64,000 nt of DNA. Origin: Pseudomonas azadiae (lineage in GTDB: Bacteria; Pseudomonadota; Gammaproteobacteria; Pseudomonadales; Pseudomonadaceae). Shown piece by piece: positions 30,845-41,526 of the stretch. A program made the position numbers and the translations under genes. Under the pieces are notes generated by a model, which saw only the letters and a program-made list of their open reading frames with translations, was not told the DNA's origin and did not search any database. The stretch covers positions 1-64,000 of the forward strand of contig NZ_JAHSTY010000001.1 in assembly GCF_019145355.1 (NCBI RefSeq). Direction: 5' to 3'. Every line of letters begins with the position of its first letter. Position 1 is the stretch's first letter.

Positions 30845-33181
30845 CTAGATCGGTGCCCGCGCGCGGCGCATCCACATTTCGAAGGCCATCGCATTCAACG
30901 GCCGGCTGATCAGGTAGCCCTGGGCGGTGTCGCAGTTCCACTGTTTGAGCAACGTGAGGCTGGGGGCAAACTCGACGCCTTCGGCCACCACCTTGAGCCC
31001 CAGGTTATGGCTCATTTCGATGGTGGACCGCACGATCACCCCATCGCCGCTGCTGCTGTTGAGGTTGCGCACGAACGACTGGTCGATCTTCAACTCCTGC
31101 ACCGGCAGGCGCTGCAACTGCGCCAGCGATGAGTAGCCGGTGCCGAAGTCATCCACCGAGAGGCTGATGCCGCAGCCGCGCAGTTGCTCCAGCACACTGA
31201 GGGCCTGTTGCGGGTTATGCATGATCGCGCTTTCGGTGATTTCAAAAATCAGTTGCGCGGCCTCGACCCGGTACTGCGTCAACAACGCGGTGACGCGAAT
31301 CGCCAGGTCATCATCGGCCAGGTCGTCCACCGAGATATTCACCGACAGCTGGATCAGCATGCCGCGCTGCGCCCACTCGGCGATCTGGCGGATGGCTTCT
31401 TCGATCACCCACAGGGTCAGGCTGTTCATGCTGCCGGTGCGTTCGGCCAGGGGAATGAATTCAGCGGGCGACACTTGCCCCAGGGTCGGGTGCTGCCAGC
31501 GCAACAGGGCTTCGGCCTGGCCTACATGGCCATGCTTGAGATCGAGTTTGGGCTGGTAGCACAGGAACAATTCGCCTTCGGGGGCAGCACGGCGCAGGTC
31601 ACGGATCAGGGTGATCTGGCGCTGATGGGCCAGGTCGCGGTCCTGCTGGTAGACCTGCAAATGCCCCGGCAGGCTCGCGGCGTCATGCCGCGCGATGGCG
31701 GCGCGGCTGATCAATTCTTCGACCTGCTGGCCGTCGGCGGGGTAAGCGGCGATGCCGATGCTCACTTCGTGGCGCAGTTCATCATTGCCGATGCGCTGAG
31801 GTTCGGTGAGCAGCGCGTACAGGCGGTCGGCACGTGCCACGGCGCGGTCGACCTCGGTGTTTTCCAGCAGCAGCAGAAACTCGCTGCCAGCGATGCGTGC
31901 CGCCGTGTCACTGGGCAGCAGGCTCATGGACAGGCAGCGGCTGGCCTCGCGCAGCATTTCTTCAACGCCTTCGGGGCCGAACCCTTCGTTGATGACCCGG
32001 TAGTTCTCGATCCCCAAGTACAGCAACACCACCGGCCGCCGCGCACTGATCGCACTGCCCAGGCGCTCCATGGCCAGGGCGCGATTGGGCAAGCCGGTCA
32101 GCGGGTCGTGCAAGGCGTTATGCGCCAGTTGCCGCTCGCGCACCGCGATGCCGCTTTGCATGGCATTGAAAGCGCGGGCCAACAGGCCGAATTCATCGTG
32201 GCTGCGCACCCGCACCGGTGTCTGGTAATGACCGTCACCAATCCGCTGGGCCGCCTGCACCAGGGCATTGAGCGGGCGTGACACACGTCGCGCCAGGAAC
32301 AACGCACCCGCCAGCGACACCAGCAGCACCGCCAGGGCGATCCCGATGAACTGCCGGTCCAGTGGCGCAAAGGATTCCAGCGCGTGATCCAGCGGGCTTT
32401 GCAACAACACCCGCACTTCATCGCCATTACCGGTGTTGGCCAGCGGCAACACCTGGCTCAGCACGCGCTGGCCGTGGAACAGCTGGATCTGCGGCTCGGG
32501 GTCGACAGGCCCGTCGCGCAACAGGTCGAGGGCGGCGGCGCGATAAGCCTGCGGCTGGGTGCTGAGCAACGGGCCGGGATTGCCGTTGTGCACGCTGAGG
32601 AAGGACACCTCCAGGTTGCTCATGGAGCGCAATTCATTGGCAAACTGTGCGTCCATGGGAAAGCCCATGACAATGTGCGCAATGGGCAGCGGGTCGAGCA
32701 CTTCATCCTGCACCAGCAAAAAGGGCCGTCCATCCATGGCTACGATCAGCATCTGCAGGCCCGTTCGCCGTGCCTGGCGCAGGACCTCGTCATAGGGGAA
32801 AAGCTGGCCACGGATGACCACAGGCAGGGTGCTGACCATGACGTTGCCGGCCAGGTCCAACACGAAGACTTCGCTGGAACGGATACCCGTGCCGTGGCGA
32901 CGCAGGGCAGCAAGCATCGGCCCGGTCTGGCCGGCAGCCACGGCGTGTTTGAAGGGGAGATCGGCGCTCAGCCAGTCGAGGCCGTATTGCAGGCGATGCC
33001 CGCGCAGGTCGAGCAGGCGCTCGAACACCTGCCGGCCGGTTCGCAGTTGGACTTGCGCCTGGTTTTCCACGGCGCGGGTGGTGGCGGTCTTGACGGCGAA
33101 GTAGGTGGCGGCGACCACGACCAGCAGCAACAGCGCCAGCACCCCGGCAATGCGGGTCTGGAACGTATGGCGCCACCGCAT
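30845..33181 (-). CDS. membrane c-di-GMP phosphodiesterase paralogue (HAMP, degenerate GGDEF, EAL)
   Basis: About 778 residues, similar along its whole length to the gene at 27627-29996: FQTRIAGVL helix, periplasmic sensor, HAMP (SRPLNALVQAAQRIGDGHYQTPV), GGDEF and EAL. The GGDEF site is degenerate (IAGSEF). EAL motifs (EALLRW, NIS, DDFGTGYSSL, KIDQSFV, EGVEF) are kept, so phosphodiesterase activity is expected. ATG 33181 has AGGGGG 7 bases upstream; ATG 33235 (AGGGA 6 bases upstream) and 33280 are alternatives. It is followed by 208 bp before the cupredoxin gene, so it may be transcribed separately. The two genes look like a tandem duplication whose sensor domains have diverged. Confidence 0.83.
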   Translation of the reverse strand: MRWRHTFQTRIAGVLALLLLVVVAATYFAVKTATTRAVENQAQVQLRTGRQVFERLLDLRGHRLQYGLDWLSADLPFKHAVAAGQTGPMLAALRRHGTGIRSSEVFVLDLAGNVMVSTLPVVIRGQLFPYDEVLRQARRTGLQMLIVAMDGRPFLLVQDEVLDPLPIAHIVMGFPMDAQFANELRSMSNLEVSFLSVHNGNPGPLLSTQPQAYRAAALDLLRDGPVDPEPQIQLFHGQRVLSQVLPLANTGNGDEVRVLLQSPLDHALESFAPLDRQFIGIALAVLLVSLAGALFLARRVSRPLNALVQAAQRIGDGHYQTPVRVRSHDEFGLLARAFNAMQSGIAVRERQLAHNALHDPLTGLPNRALAMERLGSAISARRPVVLLYLGIENYRVINEGFGPEGVEEMLREASRCLSMSLLPSDTAARIAGSEFLLLLENTEVDRAVARADRLYALLTEPQRIGNDELRHEVSIGIAAYPADGQQVEELISRAAIARHDAASLPGHLQVYQQDRDLAHQRQITLIRDLRRAAPEGELFLCYQPKLDLKHGHVGQAEALLRWQHPTLGQVSPAEFIPLAERTGSMNSLTLWVIEEAIRQIAEWAQRGMLIQLSVNISVDDLADDDLAIRVTALLTQYRVEAAQLIFEITESAIMHNPQQALSVLEQLRGCGISLSVDDFGTGYSSLAQLQRLPVQELKIDQSFVRNLNSSSGDGVIVRSTIEMSHNLGLKVVAEGVEFAPSLTLLKQWNCDTAQGYLISRPLNAMAFEMWMRRARAPI

Positions 33182-33272
33182 TGCCGCGCCCCCTGGCCGC
33201 CTGCGCCTCTCTGTGCCACTGCGTCCCGGTGTCATGCGCATTCCCTGCAAGGGCTGACCTGGCGTCAAAAAT

Positions 33273-33293
33273 ATATCCATTTTCCATGGATAT
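33273..33293. promoter_or_regulatory. inverted repeat upstream of the phosphodiesterase gene
   Basis: ATATCCAT-TTTCC-ATGGATAT, a perfect 8-bp inverted repeat with a 5-base spacer, about 92-112 bp before ATG 33181. It may be an operator. It covers the upstream in-frame start at 33280, which argues against that start. Confidence 0.4.
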
Positions 33294-33416
33294 TGGATTT
33301 GAAGAGATTAGCCGGGACTTTGAATAAGCGCACCCAATAACTACGGGGATTTTAGTGGCGGTTTATTGGCGATAGAAGGTTGGCGGGAGGGAGCAGTTGG
33401 GTTCAAGTGCCATTTA

Positions 33417-34588
33417 TCAAACACACCGGGCCCGCATGAAATCGCCCCAGCGCCGCACCAGGTAGTTGTGTTCATCCATGACCGAGTTCCACACCGCAAT
33501 GTGCCCCATGCGCTGTTCATAGGAGCCGCCGTCGCGCACTTCGCCGATGTCGATCAATGGCAGGCCATCGCTGCCGAGCAGTTCCTCTCGCGCAGGCTTG
33601 CCCGCGTACCAGTAATCCCACTCCGCACCGCTCAAGTGATCGCGACTGCGCGCCGGGTTACCGATGTAATACCCCTGCCGCGCCATCACCGCCCCGGGCC
33701 AGCCCGACAGCCACCAATTCAAGTAAGCATAGGCCGCATCCAGCACCGGGCCCTTGGCATGGCGCGACAGTGACAAGCCCCCAAACCAGGCTCGATAGCC
33801 TTCACGTGGCACCGCCAGGCGGTATTTCACTCCGGCGCGGTGCAGGCGCATCAAGGTCGGCGACCACAGGCTTTGGATATCAATGCTCGGGCTGAGCATC
33901 AATTGCGCGGCTTCTTCGTCATCGGACCAGAACGCCGCAAAATGCCCTTCCTTCTGCTTGCGCACCAGGATGTCGGCCAGCACATCGATCTCTTCGATGC
34001 TCATGTTGCCGATGTCCCTGAAGCTGGCCAGCCCCGCCCCCTGCACCGCCAGCGCGGCATCCAGGGCACCGATGGCGGCATCACTTTGCAAGGCCGTGCG
34101 CGCACGCCACGCGGGGTCGAGCAGCCAACCCCAGCTTTCATTGCCATGGCAGAAGCCTTCGGGCAAGCGCTCGGGGCGGTAGGCAAAGCTGTCGGCGTTG
34201 TGGGTCAGGGGCAACATGCTGATGCGTTCGGTGACGGTACTGCCGAGGCTGCCGTCGTGCTGCACGAACAAGCGCTCGCTGGGCACGCTGCCGCTGCCAA
34301 GGCGGTCGTTGGCTGACAAGCGACCGCGCTTGGGCAGGTCGTTGATCTCATGCCACAACGCGATGCGCCGGGTGTCGATGGGTTGGATCGCCCGGGCCGG
34401 CCACACGAAGTCGACGTTATGGAACCACTGGTCGTACAGGTCATAGCTGTCGGGCTGCATCACCGCGATGCGCTGGGCCTGTTCGACGTCATGCACCTGG
34501 TACACGAGGCGAATGCCCAGTTCCTGCTCGGCCCGCACGCGCAGGCATTCAAGCAAGGTGACCGAAGTGCCGAGGACCCTTAAGGTGA

Positions 34589-34592
<4 letters not shown>
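33417..34592 (-). CDS. solute-binding-protein-fold protein without a visible signal peptide
   Basis: 391 residues related to extracellular solute-binding proteins of the PotD/ThiB class (SYDLYDQW, LPLTHNADSFAYRPERLPEG, a two-lobe pattern, AYAYLNWWLSGWPGAVMARQGYYIGNP near the end). Unlike those, the N-terminus MITLRVLGTSVTLLECLRVR has no export signal, and no permease or ATPase gene is adjacent. It may work in the cytoplasm or depend on a transporter elsewhere. Its ATG overlaps the CobW stop by 4 bases, so it is translationally coupled to it, and it is the last gene of the island. An alternative start carrying a signal would lie within the CobW gene and is not seen. Confidence 0.72.
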
Positions 34593-35559
<967 letters not shown>

Positions 35560-35563
<4 letters not shown>

Positions 35564-35859
35564 GGGGTGGACTCCAAGTGATCCAACAGGCGTGGGTCGA
35601 GCGGATCCAACGGACGCCCGAGCATGTCCTGCGCCGCCTGCCACAGTTGATCCAGGCCGCTGGCCAGGGCCTGTTTGCCAGTGGCGCCCAACAACAAATA
35701 AGACGCACCCTGGAAGTCTTCGACCTTGAGCCGGAACACCGCCAGCACCTGGTTGATCGCCGCGATCCGGCGCAGGCGTTCACGACGCCTGGGCAGCTCG
35801 TCGCCCAGGGGGTCGCTCCAGTGCAGGTCTTCGCCCAGCAATCCGCAGAGTCCGCACAT
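35560..35859 (-). CDS. small CxxC-containing protein of unknown function
   Basis: 99 residues, starting MCGLCGLLGEDLHWSDP with a CxxC at residues 2-5, followed by a basic helix (ELPRRRERLRRIAAINQVL) and a helical remainder. I do not recognise the family. ATG 35859 has GGGG 7 bases upstream; an in-frame ATG at 35886 overlaps the preceding SDR gene. It starts 13 bp after the SDR stop and overlaps the CobW start by 4 bases, so it is co-translated with the GTPase. The CxxC could bind metal, but the evidence is thin. Confidence 0.65.
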
Positions 35860-35872
35860 GACTACACCCCGC

Positions 35873-36622
35873 TCATGGCATGACATCGCCGGAGTTCGGA
35901 CCCAGGGTCTGGCCGACGAACAGGTTGCCGCCGGGCTCGCTGGCCAGCAGCACCGCCGTCGGCGCCACTTCGTCGGCCAGGCCGAAGCGGCCCAGGGGCA
36001 GTTCCCTGGCCTTGGCGCGCTTCCAGTCATCGCTGATGCCGCTGACCAATGGCGTCTCGATGGGGCCGGGGGCGATGGCGTTGACCAGCACATTGTCCTT
36101 GGCCACTTCCAGCGCCAGGGACTTGGTAAAGCCGATCACCCCGGCCTTGGCGGCGGCGTAGTGCGCCAGTTCGGCGCCGCCCTTGATGCCCAGTTGCGAG
36201 GCGACATTGATGATCCGCCCCCAACGCTGCGCGAGCATGTGCGGCAAGGCGCGCTGGCTGGCGACGAAGACGCTGGTGAGGTCGACGCGCAGCATGTCGT
36301 TCCACATCTCGATGGACAGGTCGACGCAGCGCGCCTGGGTGAGCATGCCCGCGTTGTTGACCAGGATATCGATACCGCCGAACTGCTCGACGCAACGGTC
36401 GACGCTGGCTTGGGCGCCTTCGACGGTGCCGACATCGGCCAGGCACTCGAACACCTCGGCACCGAGGTTGCGGCAGGTGATCGCGGTTTCGGCGAGGCTG
36501 GCGGCGTTGCGGTCGGCCAGCACCAGGCGCGCGCCTTCTGCGGCGTAGGCGTGGGCGATGGCGGCACCGATGCCGCTGCCTGCGCCGGTGATGACGGCGC
36601 GGCGGTGGGTGAGTTGAGGCAT
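35873..36622 (-). CDS. SDR family oxidoreductase
   Basis: 249 residues of the classical short-chain dehydrogenase type: cofactor motif TGAGSGIGAA, an acidic residue after the second strand (LVLADRN) suggesting NAD preference, NNAG, the catalytic Ser in NVASQLGIKGG, and YAAAK. The substrate is not predictable. ATG 36622 has GGGAG 7 bases upstream. A REPIN lies between it and the second SDR gene upstream. Downstream it leads into the CxxC-CobW-binding protein run. Confidence 0.85.
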   Translation of the reverse strand: MPQLTHRRAVITGAGSGIGAAIAHAYAAEGARLVLADRNAASLAETAITCRNLGAEVFECLADVGTVEGAQASVDRCVEQFGGIDILVNNAGMLTQARCVDLSIEMWNDMLRVDLTSVFVASQRALPHMLAQRWGRIINVASQLGIKGGAELAHYAAAKAGVIGFTKSLALEVAKDNVLVNAIAPGPIETPLVSGISDDWKRAKARELPLGRFGLADEVAPTAVLLASEPGGNLFVGQTLGPNSGDVMP

Positions 36623-36653
36623 GGAAATTCTCCCGAGACAAACACCGTTCCCC

Positions 36654-36742
36654 TGTGGGAGCTGGCTTGCCTGCGATAGCGGTGTATCAGTCAATACATA
36701 GGTAGCTGACCCACCGCTATCGCAGGCAAGCCAGCTCCCACA
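36654..36742. repeat. REPIN (GCTGGCTTGCCTGCGA type) inside the catabolic cluster
   Basis: TGTGGGAGCTGGCTTGCCTG and CAGGCAAGCCAGCTCCCACA flank the core. It fills most of the 137-bp gap between the two SDR genes and may lower expression of the genes after it. Confidence 0.85.
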
Positions 36743-36759
36743 TTTTTGATCCCGTACAG

Positions 36760-37521
36760 TCAGTCGGGCCAGCGTACGGTTAATCCCCCGTCGATGACGA
36801 TGCTCTGGCCAGTCAAATAACTCGACGCTTCACTGGTCAAGAACTGCACCAGCGACGCCACTTCATCCGCGCGCCCCACCCGTCCCAGCGGGATCGCTTT
36901 CGCCGCTTTCGCCAAGCCCTCCGGCCCCAGCGAGTTCTTCGCATCCAGCGACTGCGGTGTTTCGATCAACCCCGGGATCACTGCATTGCAGCGGATACCC
37001 TTGGCCGCCAACTCCACCGCCAGCGACCGGCACAACCCCGGCACGCCGGCCTTGGCAGCCGCGTAGTGCGAATGCTCCTGCCAGCCATACACGCCGCCGG
37101 CAATCGATGAAATCGCCACCAGCGCGCCGCCTTCATGCATATGCCGGGTCGCCGCGCGGAAGGTGCGCATCACCCCCGTGAGGTCAACATTGAGCATCTC
37201 GTCCCACAGCGCATCGGTCATCTCCAGCAACGGCGCGCGGCGCAGCAACCCGGCGTTGGCCACGGCGTAATCCAGCCGGCCAAAATGCTGCACGGCCTGC
37301 GCGGCCAGGGCATCCACCGAAGCGGTGTCGCCCACGTCCAGCGGCAATATCAGGCACTCGCCGCCGGCTGCCTGCACCAGGCTGACGGTGGTTTGCGGGT
37401 CATGCGGGTCAGCCGGGTAGTACCCGCCGACCACCGCCACACCGTGGCGTGCATAGGCCACGGCGAGGGCTTGACCGATGCCGCTGGCGGCACCGGTAAT
37501 CAAGGCAACTTTACGGCTCAT
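36760..37521 (-). CDS. SDR family oxidoreductase
   Basis: 253 residues, classical [18 protein letters not shown], catalytic Ser in [16 protein letters not shown], and a C-terminal [16 protein letters not shown]. It is distinct from the SDR downstream. ATG 37521 is 6 bases after AAGGAG; ATG 37524 is only 3 bases away. It begins 10 bp after the MFS transporter stop, so the two are probably co-expressed. Confidence 0.85.
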   Translation of the reverse strand: MSRKVALITGAASGIGQALAVAYARHGVAVVGGYYPADPHDPQTTVSLVQAAGGECLILPLDVGDTASVDALAAQAVQHFGRLDYAVANAGLLRRAPLLEMTDALWDEMLNVDLTGVMRTFRAATRHMHEGGALVAISSIAGGVYGWQEHSHYAAAKAGVPGLCRSLAVELAAKGIRCNAVIPGLIETPQSLDAKNSLGPEGLAKAAKAIPLGRVGRADEVASLVQFLTSEASSYLTGQSIVIDGGLTVRWPD

Positions 37522-37531
37522 CATGGACTCC

Positions 37532-38872
37532 TTACTGAACGGTTTCCGGACGCACATGGCGCGCGGCGAACATCAACATGCCGGACAAAAAGCACGGCAC
37601 GGCGCCGAACCACAGCGCGGCGGTCTGCCAGTCACTGCCGGCGGACAACACCTGGGTCGCGCCAAAGCCTGCGACCACCGCACCGATCGGGCCCATGGCA
37701 TGGATGATCGCGCCACCGGTGGCACGGATGCTGGTGGGGAAGCTCTCGCTGATAAAAAACAGCGCCGCCGAATATGGGCCGATCAGGAAGAACAGACCCA
37801 GGCTGTACAACCCGACCACCATCGCCATATTGCTCGGGCCGAACAGCATCCCGGCGAACGACAACCCGCCGAGCATCCAGCCCAGGCCGATCACGTTGCG
37901 ACGGCCGATCTTGTCGCCCATCCAGCCGTGGCTGAGGTAGCCGCAATAGCCCACCAGGTTCGACAGCACCAGGATGATCAGCGAGTTCTCGAACGAGATG
38001 TGGTGCACGCTGACGATCACCGACGTGCCCAGCACGCTAAACACCTGGATCGCCGCCCAGTTGAGCAACAGCGCGGCGCCGATCACCAGCGTGGCACGCC
38101 GGGCCGGCCCACGGAACGCGGCCTTGAGACCGGCCTTGCTGTGCTCGTCGTAGTCCACGCCGTAGGTCTGCGCGACGTTTTGCGCTTCGCTCACCGCGCC
38201 GCTTTTGCGCAGGCGGCTGATGCGTTCATGGATCTGGAACTGCGGGCTCTCCTTGAGCTTGCGCGCCATGATCGCGATGACCACCGCCGGGATCGCCGCA
38301 AAGATGAAGCAGCCCTGCCAGCCGATAATCGGCAGCAACAGCGCGGTCAGCCCGGCGGCGATCAACGCGCCGACCGGCCAACCGCCCTGCACCAGGCTGT
38401 AGATGAAGCCGCGACGCTTGGTCAGCCGCGGGTCTTCGGAGGCGCCGTACAGCTCGGTCAAATAGGTGGCGTTGACGGTTTCCTCGGCATAGCCCAGGCC
38501 GCCCAGCGAACGGATCAAGATCAACGGCGACTTGCCCCACGCGCCGCCAATCGCCGTCAGCGCCGAGCACAGCGCAGAACCGGCCACGGTGAAAATAATC
38601 CCTTTGCGGCGCCCCAGCTTGTCCACGATCGGTCCGATGGCCAGGGCGACCACGGCGGTTCCCACCGCCACCCAAGTCGCGATCTCCGCTTGCTCCACTT
38701 CACCCCAGCCAAAGTGCCGGCCGATCTCCGGCAGCAAGGTGCCGAACAGGATGAAGTCATACACCGCAAACACCCAGGCGAAAAACGCGATCCAGGTGGC
38801 GAACCGCACCTCCTGGGAGGTCAGTTGCCGGGGTTTCCAGCCAGTCAGGTCAAGCTTGTTGTAGATGGACAT
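37532..38872 (-). CDS. MFS transporter (metabolite:proton symporter type)
   Basis: 446 residues with about 12 membrane helices. The loop 2-3 signature appears as [12 protein letters not shown] and again in the second half as [12 protein letters not shown]-terminal helix [18 protein letters not shown] resembles the aromatic-acid/metabolite symporters. Given the neighbouring imidase-like and amidase genes, it may import the cyclic imide, half-amide or a dicarboxylate (inference). ATG 38872 has GAGG 8 bases upstream; the longer start at 38989 lies in a REPIN. Confidence 0.87.
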   Translation of the reverse strand: MSIYNKLDLTGWKPRQLTSQEVRFATWIAFFAWVFAVYDFILFGTLLPEIGRHFGWGEVEQAEIATWVAVGTAVVALAIGPIVDKLGRRKGIIFTVAGSALCSALTAIGGAWGKSPLILIRSLGGLGYAEETVNATYLTELYGASEDPRLTKRRGFIYSLVQGGWPVGALIAAGLTALLLPIIGWQGCFIFAAIPAVVIAIMARKLKESPQFQIHERISRLRKSGAVSEAQNVAQTYGVDYDEHSKAGLKAAFRGPARRATLVIGAALLLNWAAIQVFSVLGTSVIVSVHHISFENSLIILVLSNLVGYCGYLSHGWMGDKIGRRNVIGLGWMLGGLSFAGMLFGPSNMAMVVGLYSLGLFFLIGPYSAALFFISESFPTSIRATGGAIIHAMGPIGAVVAGFGATQVLSAGSDWQTAALWFGAVPCFLSGMLMFAARHVRPETVQ

Positions 38873-38900
38873 AGATCGCGCCTCAGGGGGGTTAGTGGGC

Positions 38901-39004
38901 CCTGTAGGAGCGAGCTTGCTCGCGAAAATCGTCAACGATGACGCGGGCATCCTGGATGCGCGCGGCGCTCTCTGGTTCTTCGCGAGCAAGCTCGCTCCTA
39001 CAGG
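38901..39004. repeat. REPIN (GCGAGCTTGCTCGCGA type)
   Basis: CCTGTAGGAGCGAGCTTGCT and AGCAAGCTCGCTCCTACAGG form the ends. It lies between the deacetylase-like gene and the MFS gene, that is inside the same-direction cluster. Confidence 0.85.
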
Positions 39005-39015
39005 GTGACGCAGGT

Positions 39016-39894
39016 TCAGGTACGCGGTTGGCGGCGGATGAAGTCATCGGCGATTTCGTCGAAGGTGACGAAGCGCACGCCGGCATGGCTCTGGATGTGT
39101 TCGATCAGGCGCTCGAGCATCAGCAGCACTTGCGGGCGGCCGGACACGTCGGGGTGGATGGTCATGGTGAACACGGCGTGTTCATGTTCGCGGTAGACCC
39201 AGTCGAACTGGTCGCGCCACATTTCTTCCAGGTGACGCGGGTTGACGAAACCGTGGCTGTTGGGGGCTTTCTTGATGAACATCATCGGCGGCAGGTCGTC
39301 GAGGTACCAGTTGGCCGGAATCTCCACCAGGTCGGTTTCTTCGCCGCGCACCAGGGGCTTCATCCAGGTGTCGGGGTGCTGGCTGTAATCGATCTTGGTC
39401 CAGCTGTCGCCCTTGCGCACGTAGTAGGGGTGGAAGTCGTTGTGCATCAGGCTGTGGTCGTACTTGATGCCTTTTTTCAGCAGCAGCTCATTGGTGACCT
39501 TGCTGAATTCCCACCACGGCGCCACGTAGCCGGTGGGGCGCTTGCCGGTGACCTGAGTGATCAGTTCGATGGATTTATCGAGGACGATTTCTTCCTGCTC
39601 GGCGGTCATCGCGATCGGGTTTTCGTGGCTGTAACCGTGCACGCCAATCTCGTGGCCGGCGTCGGCCACGGCTTTCATTTGCTCGGGGAAGGTTTCCATC
39701 GAGTGGCCGGGGATAAACCAGGTGGTGCGCAGGCCGTAGCGTTCGAACAGTTTGAGCAGGCGTGGCGCGCCGATTTCACCGGCGAACAGGCCGCGGGAGA
39801 TGTCGTCCGGCGAGTCTTCGCCGCCGTAGGAACCGAGCCAGCCGGCGACGGCATCAACGTCGACGCCAAATGCACAGAGAATGTCTTTAGCCAT
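39016..39894 (-). CDS. polysaccharide-deacetylase-fold hydrolase, probable cyclic imide hydrolase
   Basis: 292 residues of the NodB/polysaccharide deacetylase fold, with no signal peptide. The metal triad is visible as D14 ([11 protein letters not shown]), H86 and H90 (HGYSHE); C-terminal HPDVSGR supplies a further conserved His. The same positions occur in H. pylori PgdA-type proteins and, from memory, in the cyclic imide hydrolase described from Pseudomonas putida, which has about this length. Being cytoplasmic and next to an amidase, it more likely opens cyclic imides to half-amides than modifies cell wall. ATG 39894 has AAGGAG 7 bases upstream. It follows the amidase gene by 11 bp. Confidence 0.75.
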   Translation of the reverse strand: MAKDILCAFGVDVDAVAGWLGSYGGEDSPDDISRGLFAGEIGAPRLLKLFERYGLRTTWFIPGHSMETFPEQMKAVADAGHEIGVHGYSHENPIAMTAEQEEIVLDKSIELITQVTGKRPTGYVAPWWEFSKVTNELLLKKGIKYDHSLMHNDFHPYYVRKGDSWTKIDYSQHPDTWMKPLVRGEETDLVEIPANWYLDDLPPMMFIKKAPNSHGFVNPRHLEEMWRDQFDWVYREHEHAVFTMTIHPDVSGRPQVLLMLERLIEHIQSHAGVRFVTFDEIADDFIRRQPRT

Positions 39895-39905
39895 GGTGTG
39901 TCTCC

Positions 39906-41237
39906 TTAAATTGTCATTACGGATTCGACGGACAACGCCGCGCGCAGCAGGCGTGCGTCTTCTCCCGTCGGTGCGCTGAGCAGCAACCCGGTGGGCAGGC
40001 CCTGGGCATCGCGGCCGCTGGGCAGGGTCACGCCTGGCATGTCGAGCAAACTGCCGGGCATGGTCAGGCGCAGGGTGGCGAGGTTGGTTGTGACGAACAG
40101 GTCGTCGTTGGCTTCAAGCGCCGCCAACGCCGGGGCGACGTGGGCGACGGTCGGGGTGATCAGGATGGCGCCGTCGAGGTCGTCGATCAGTTGCTGTTGC
40201 AGACGGCGGCGTGCGTCGGTCAGGTGGATCAGTTGGCTGGCCGGCAGCGAGCGCGCGGCTTCAAGGCGACGGCGCACGCGGGGGTCCAGTTGTTCGGCGT
40301 CGCGGCTGTCGAGCAACGCTTCGTGCAGGGCGAAGGCTTCGAAGGCGCCGAGCCAGCCGTGGTGTTTGATCAGCTCGAGTGTCGCCTGGAAGGCCGCACA
40401 TTCGCGCTCTTGCACCAGCGCGCCGTGAACCTTGAGCTGCTCCACCGCGCGCAGCAGGTTGTTGCGCACGGCGGGTTCGACATCCTGCTGCTGCGCCAGC
40501 ACGAAACGCTGGCCCCTGGGGTTGCGGGCGACGTGGGCCTGGGTGTGGTTGCGACCCTGCAGCACGTCGTCGACGGCCAGGGCATCACGCACGCTGCGGC
40601 TTATCGGGCCGAGGCTGTCGAGGCTGTGGGCCAATGGAAACACGCCGTCGCGGCTGTAGCGCCGACTGCTGCTGCGGTAACCCACCAGGCCGTTGAACGC
40701 CGAGGGGATGCGAATGGAACCGGCCGTGTCAGTGCCCATGGCGATGGGCACGATGCCAGCGGCCACGGCCACGGCCGAGCCCGAAGAGGATCCGCCGGGG
40801 ATGCGCGGTTGATCCGTGCCATGGGGATTTTGCGGCGTGCCGAAATGGGGATTCAGGCCCAGGCCGGAATAGGCCAGTTCGCTGAGGTTGGTCTTGCCGA
40901 CGCTGACCATCCCGGCGCGGCACAACAGGCCGACGGTGGGCGCATCGAGTAACGCGACGGGCGCGTGGCGGCGGTAGGCGGCGCCTGCCGTGGTGATGCT
41001 GCCGGCCACGTCGAACAGGTCCTTCCAGGCCAACGGCACACCGTCGAACACGCTCAACGGCTGGCCGGCGCGCCAACGCGCGGCGGCGGCTTCGGCTTCA
41101 CGACGAGCGCGCTCGGGCGTCAGGCTGATAAACACCGACGGGACTCGGCTTGCCTTCTCGAGTGCTTGCTCAAGGGCTTGCACCGGGTCACTGCGACCGC
41201 TGGCGAAGTCCTCGGCCATTGACGTGGCGTCTGACAT
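39906..41237 (-). CDS. amidase (amidase-signature family), possible half-amidase
   Basis: 443 residues. The Ser-cisSer-Lys triad is visible: Lys in [12 protein letters not shown], Ser in [16 protein letters not shown] and Ser in [14 protein letters not shown]. It hydrolyses an amide bond. Adjacent to the imide-hydrolase-like gene, it could convert the half-amide to a dicarboxylate and ammonia (inference). ATG 41237 has GAGG 9 bases upstream; ATG 41252 has no ribosome site. It is the first gene of the leftward cluster, next to an operator shared in sequence with the divergent gntR gene. Confidence 0.85.
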   Translation of the reverse strand: MSDATSMAEDFASGRSDPVQALEQALEKASRVPSVFISLTPERARREAEAAAARWRAGQPLSVFDGVPLAWKDLFDVAGSITTAGAAYRRHAPVALLDAPTVGLLCRAGMVSVGKTNLSELAYSGLGLNPHFGTPQNPHGTDQPRIPGGSSSGSAVAVAAGIVPIAMGTDTAGSIRIPSAFNGLVGYRSSSRRYSRDGVFPLAHSLDSLGPISRSVRDALAVDDVLQGRNHTQAHVARNPRGQRFVLAQQQDVEPAVRNNLLRAVEQLKVHGALVQERECAAFQATLELIKHHGWLGAFEAFALHEALLDSRDAEQLDPRVRRRLEAARSLPASQLIHLTDARRRLQQQLIDDLDGAILITPTVAHVAPALAALEANDDLFVTTNLATLRLTMPGSLLDMPGVTLPSGRDAQGLPTGLLLSAPTGEDARLLRAALSVESVMTI

Positions 41238-41252
41238 CGGGCTGAACCTCAT

Positions 41253-41281
41253 AAAACGTACATATTAATAAAATGTACATT
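41253..41281 (-). promoter_or_regulatory. operator copy upstream of the amidase
   Basis: Read on the minus strand it starts AATGTACATTTTATTAATAT and continues GTACGTTTT. It matches the site at 41420-41448 at 25 of 29 positions. It contains palindromic ATGTACAT and a second ATGTAC 17 bases on. It probably binds the divergent GntR regulator. Confidence 0.6.
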
Positions 41282-41419
41282 TTACAAAGGCAGCTTTCGT
41301 GCCAGTCTGTGGACAACCGGTTTTGCGAAAGCAGGGATTGGCGTCCAGAGCAACGAGGTAGATGGTTTTATTTGAGGAAAAAATCTGGGCAGGGCTCCGT
41401 ACAAGGCCTTTAATGAAAT

Positions 41420-41448
41420 AATGTATCTTTTATTAATAAGTACATTTT
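41420..41448 (+). promoter_or_regulatory. operator copy upstream of gntR
   Basis: Starts AATGTATCTTTTATTAATAA and continues GTACATTTT, the plus-strand counterpart of 41253-41281. Each copy points toward its own gene, so the promoter region is mirror-symmetrical. Confidence 0.6.
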
Positions 41449-41526
41449 GGTGCAGAAAAGTAACATTTTTGCTGTCGAGGCCCCAAAAACGTGCCGCCGA
41501 CGTGGCGCAGAGTGACAGGCGCATCT

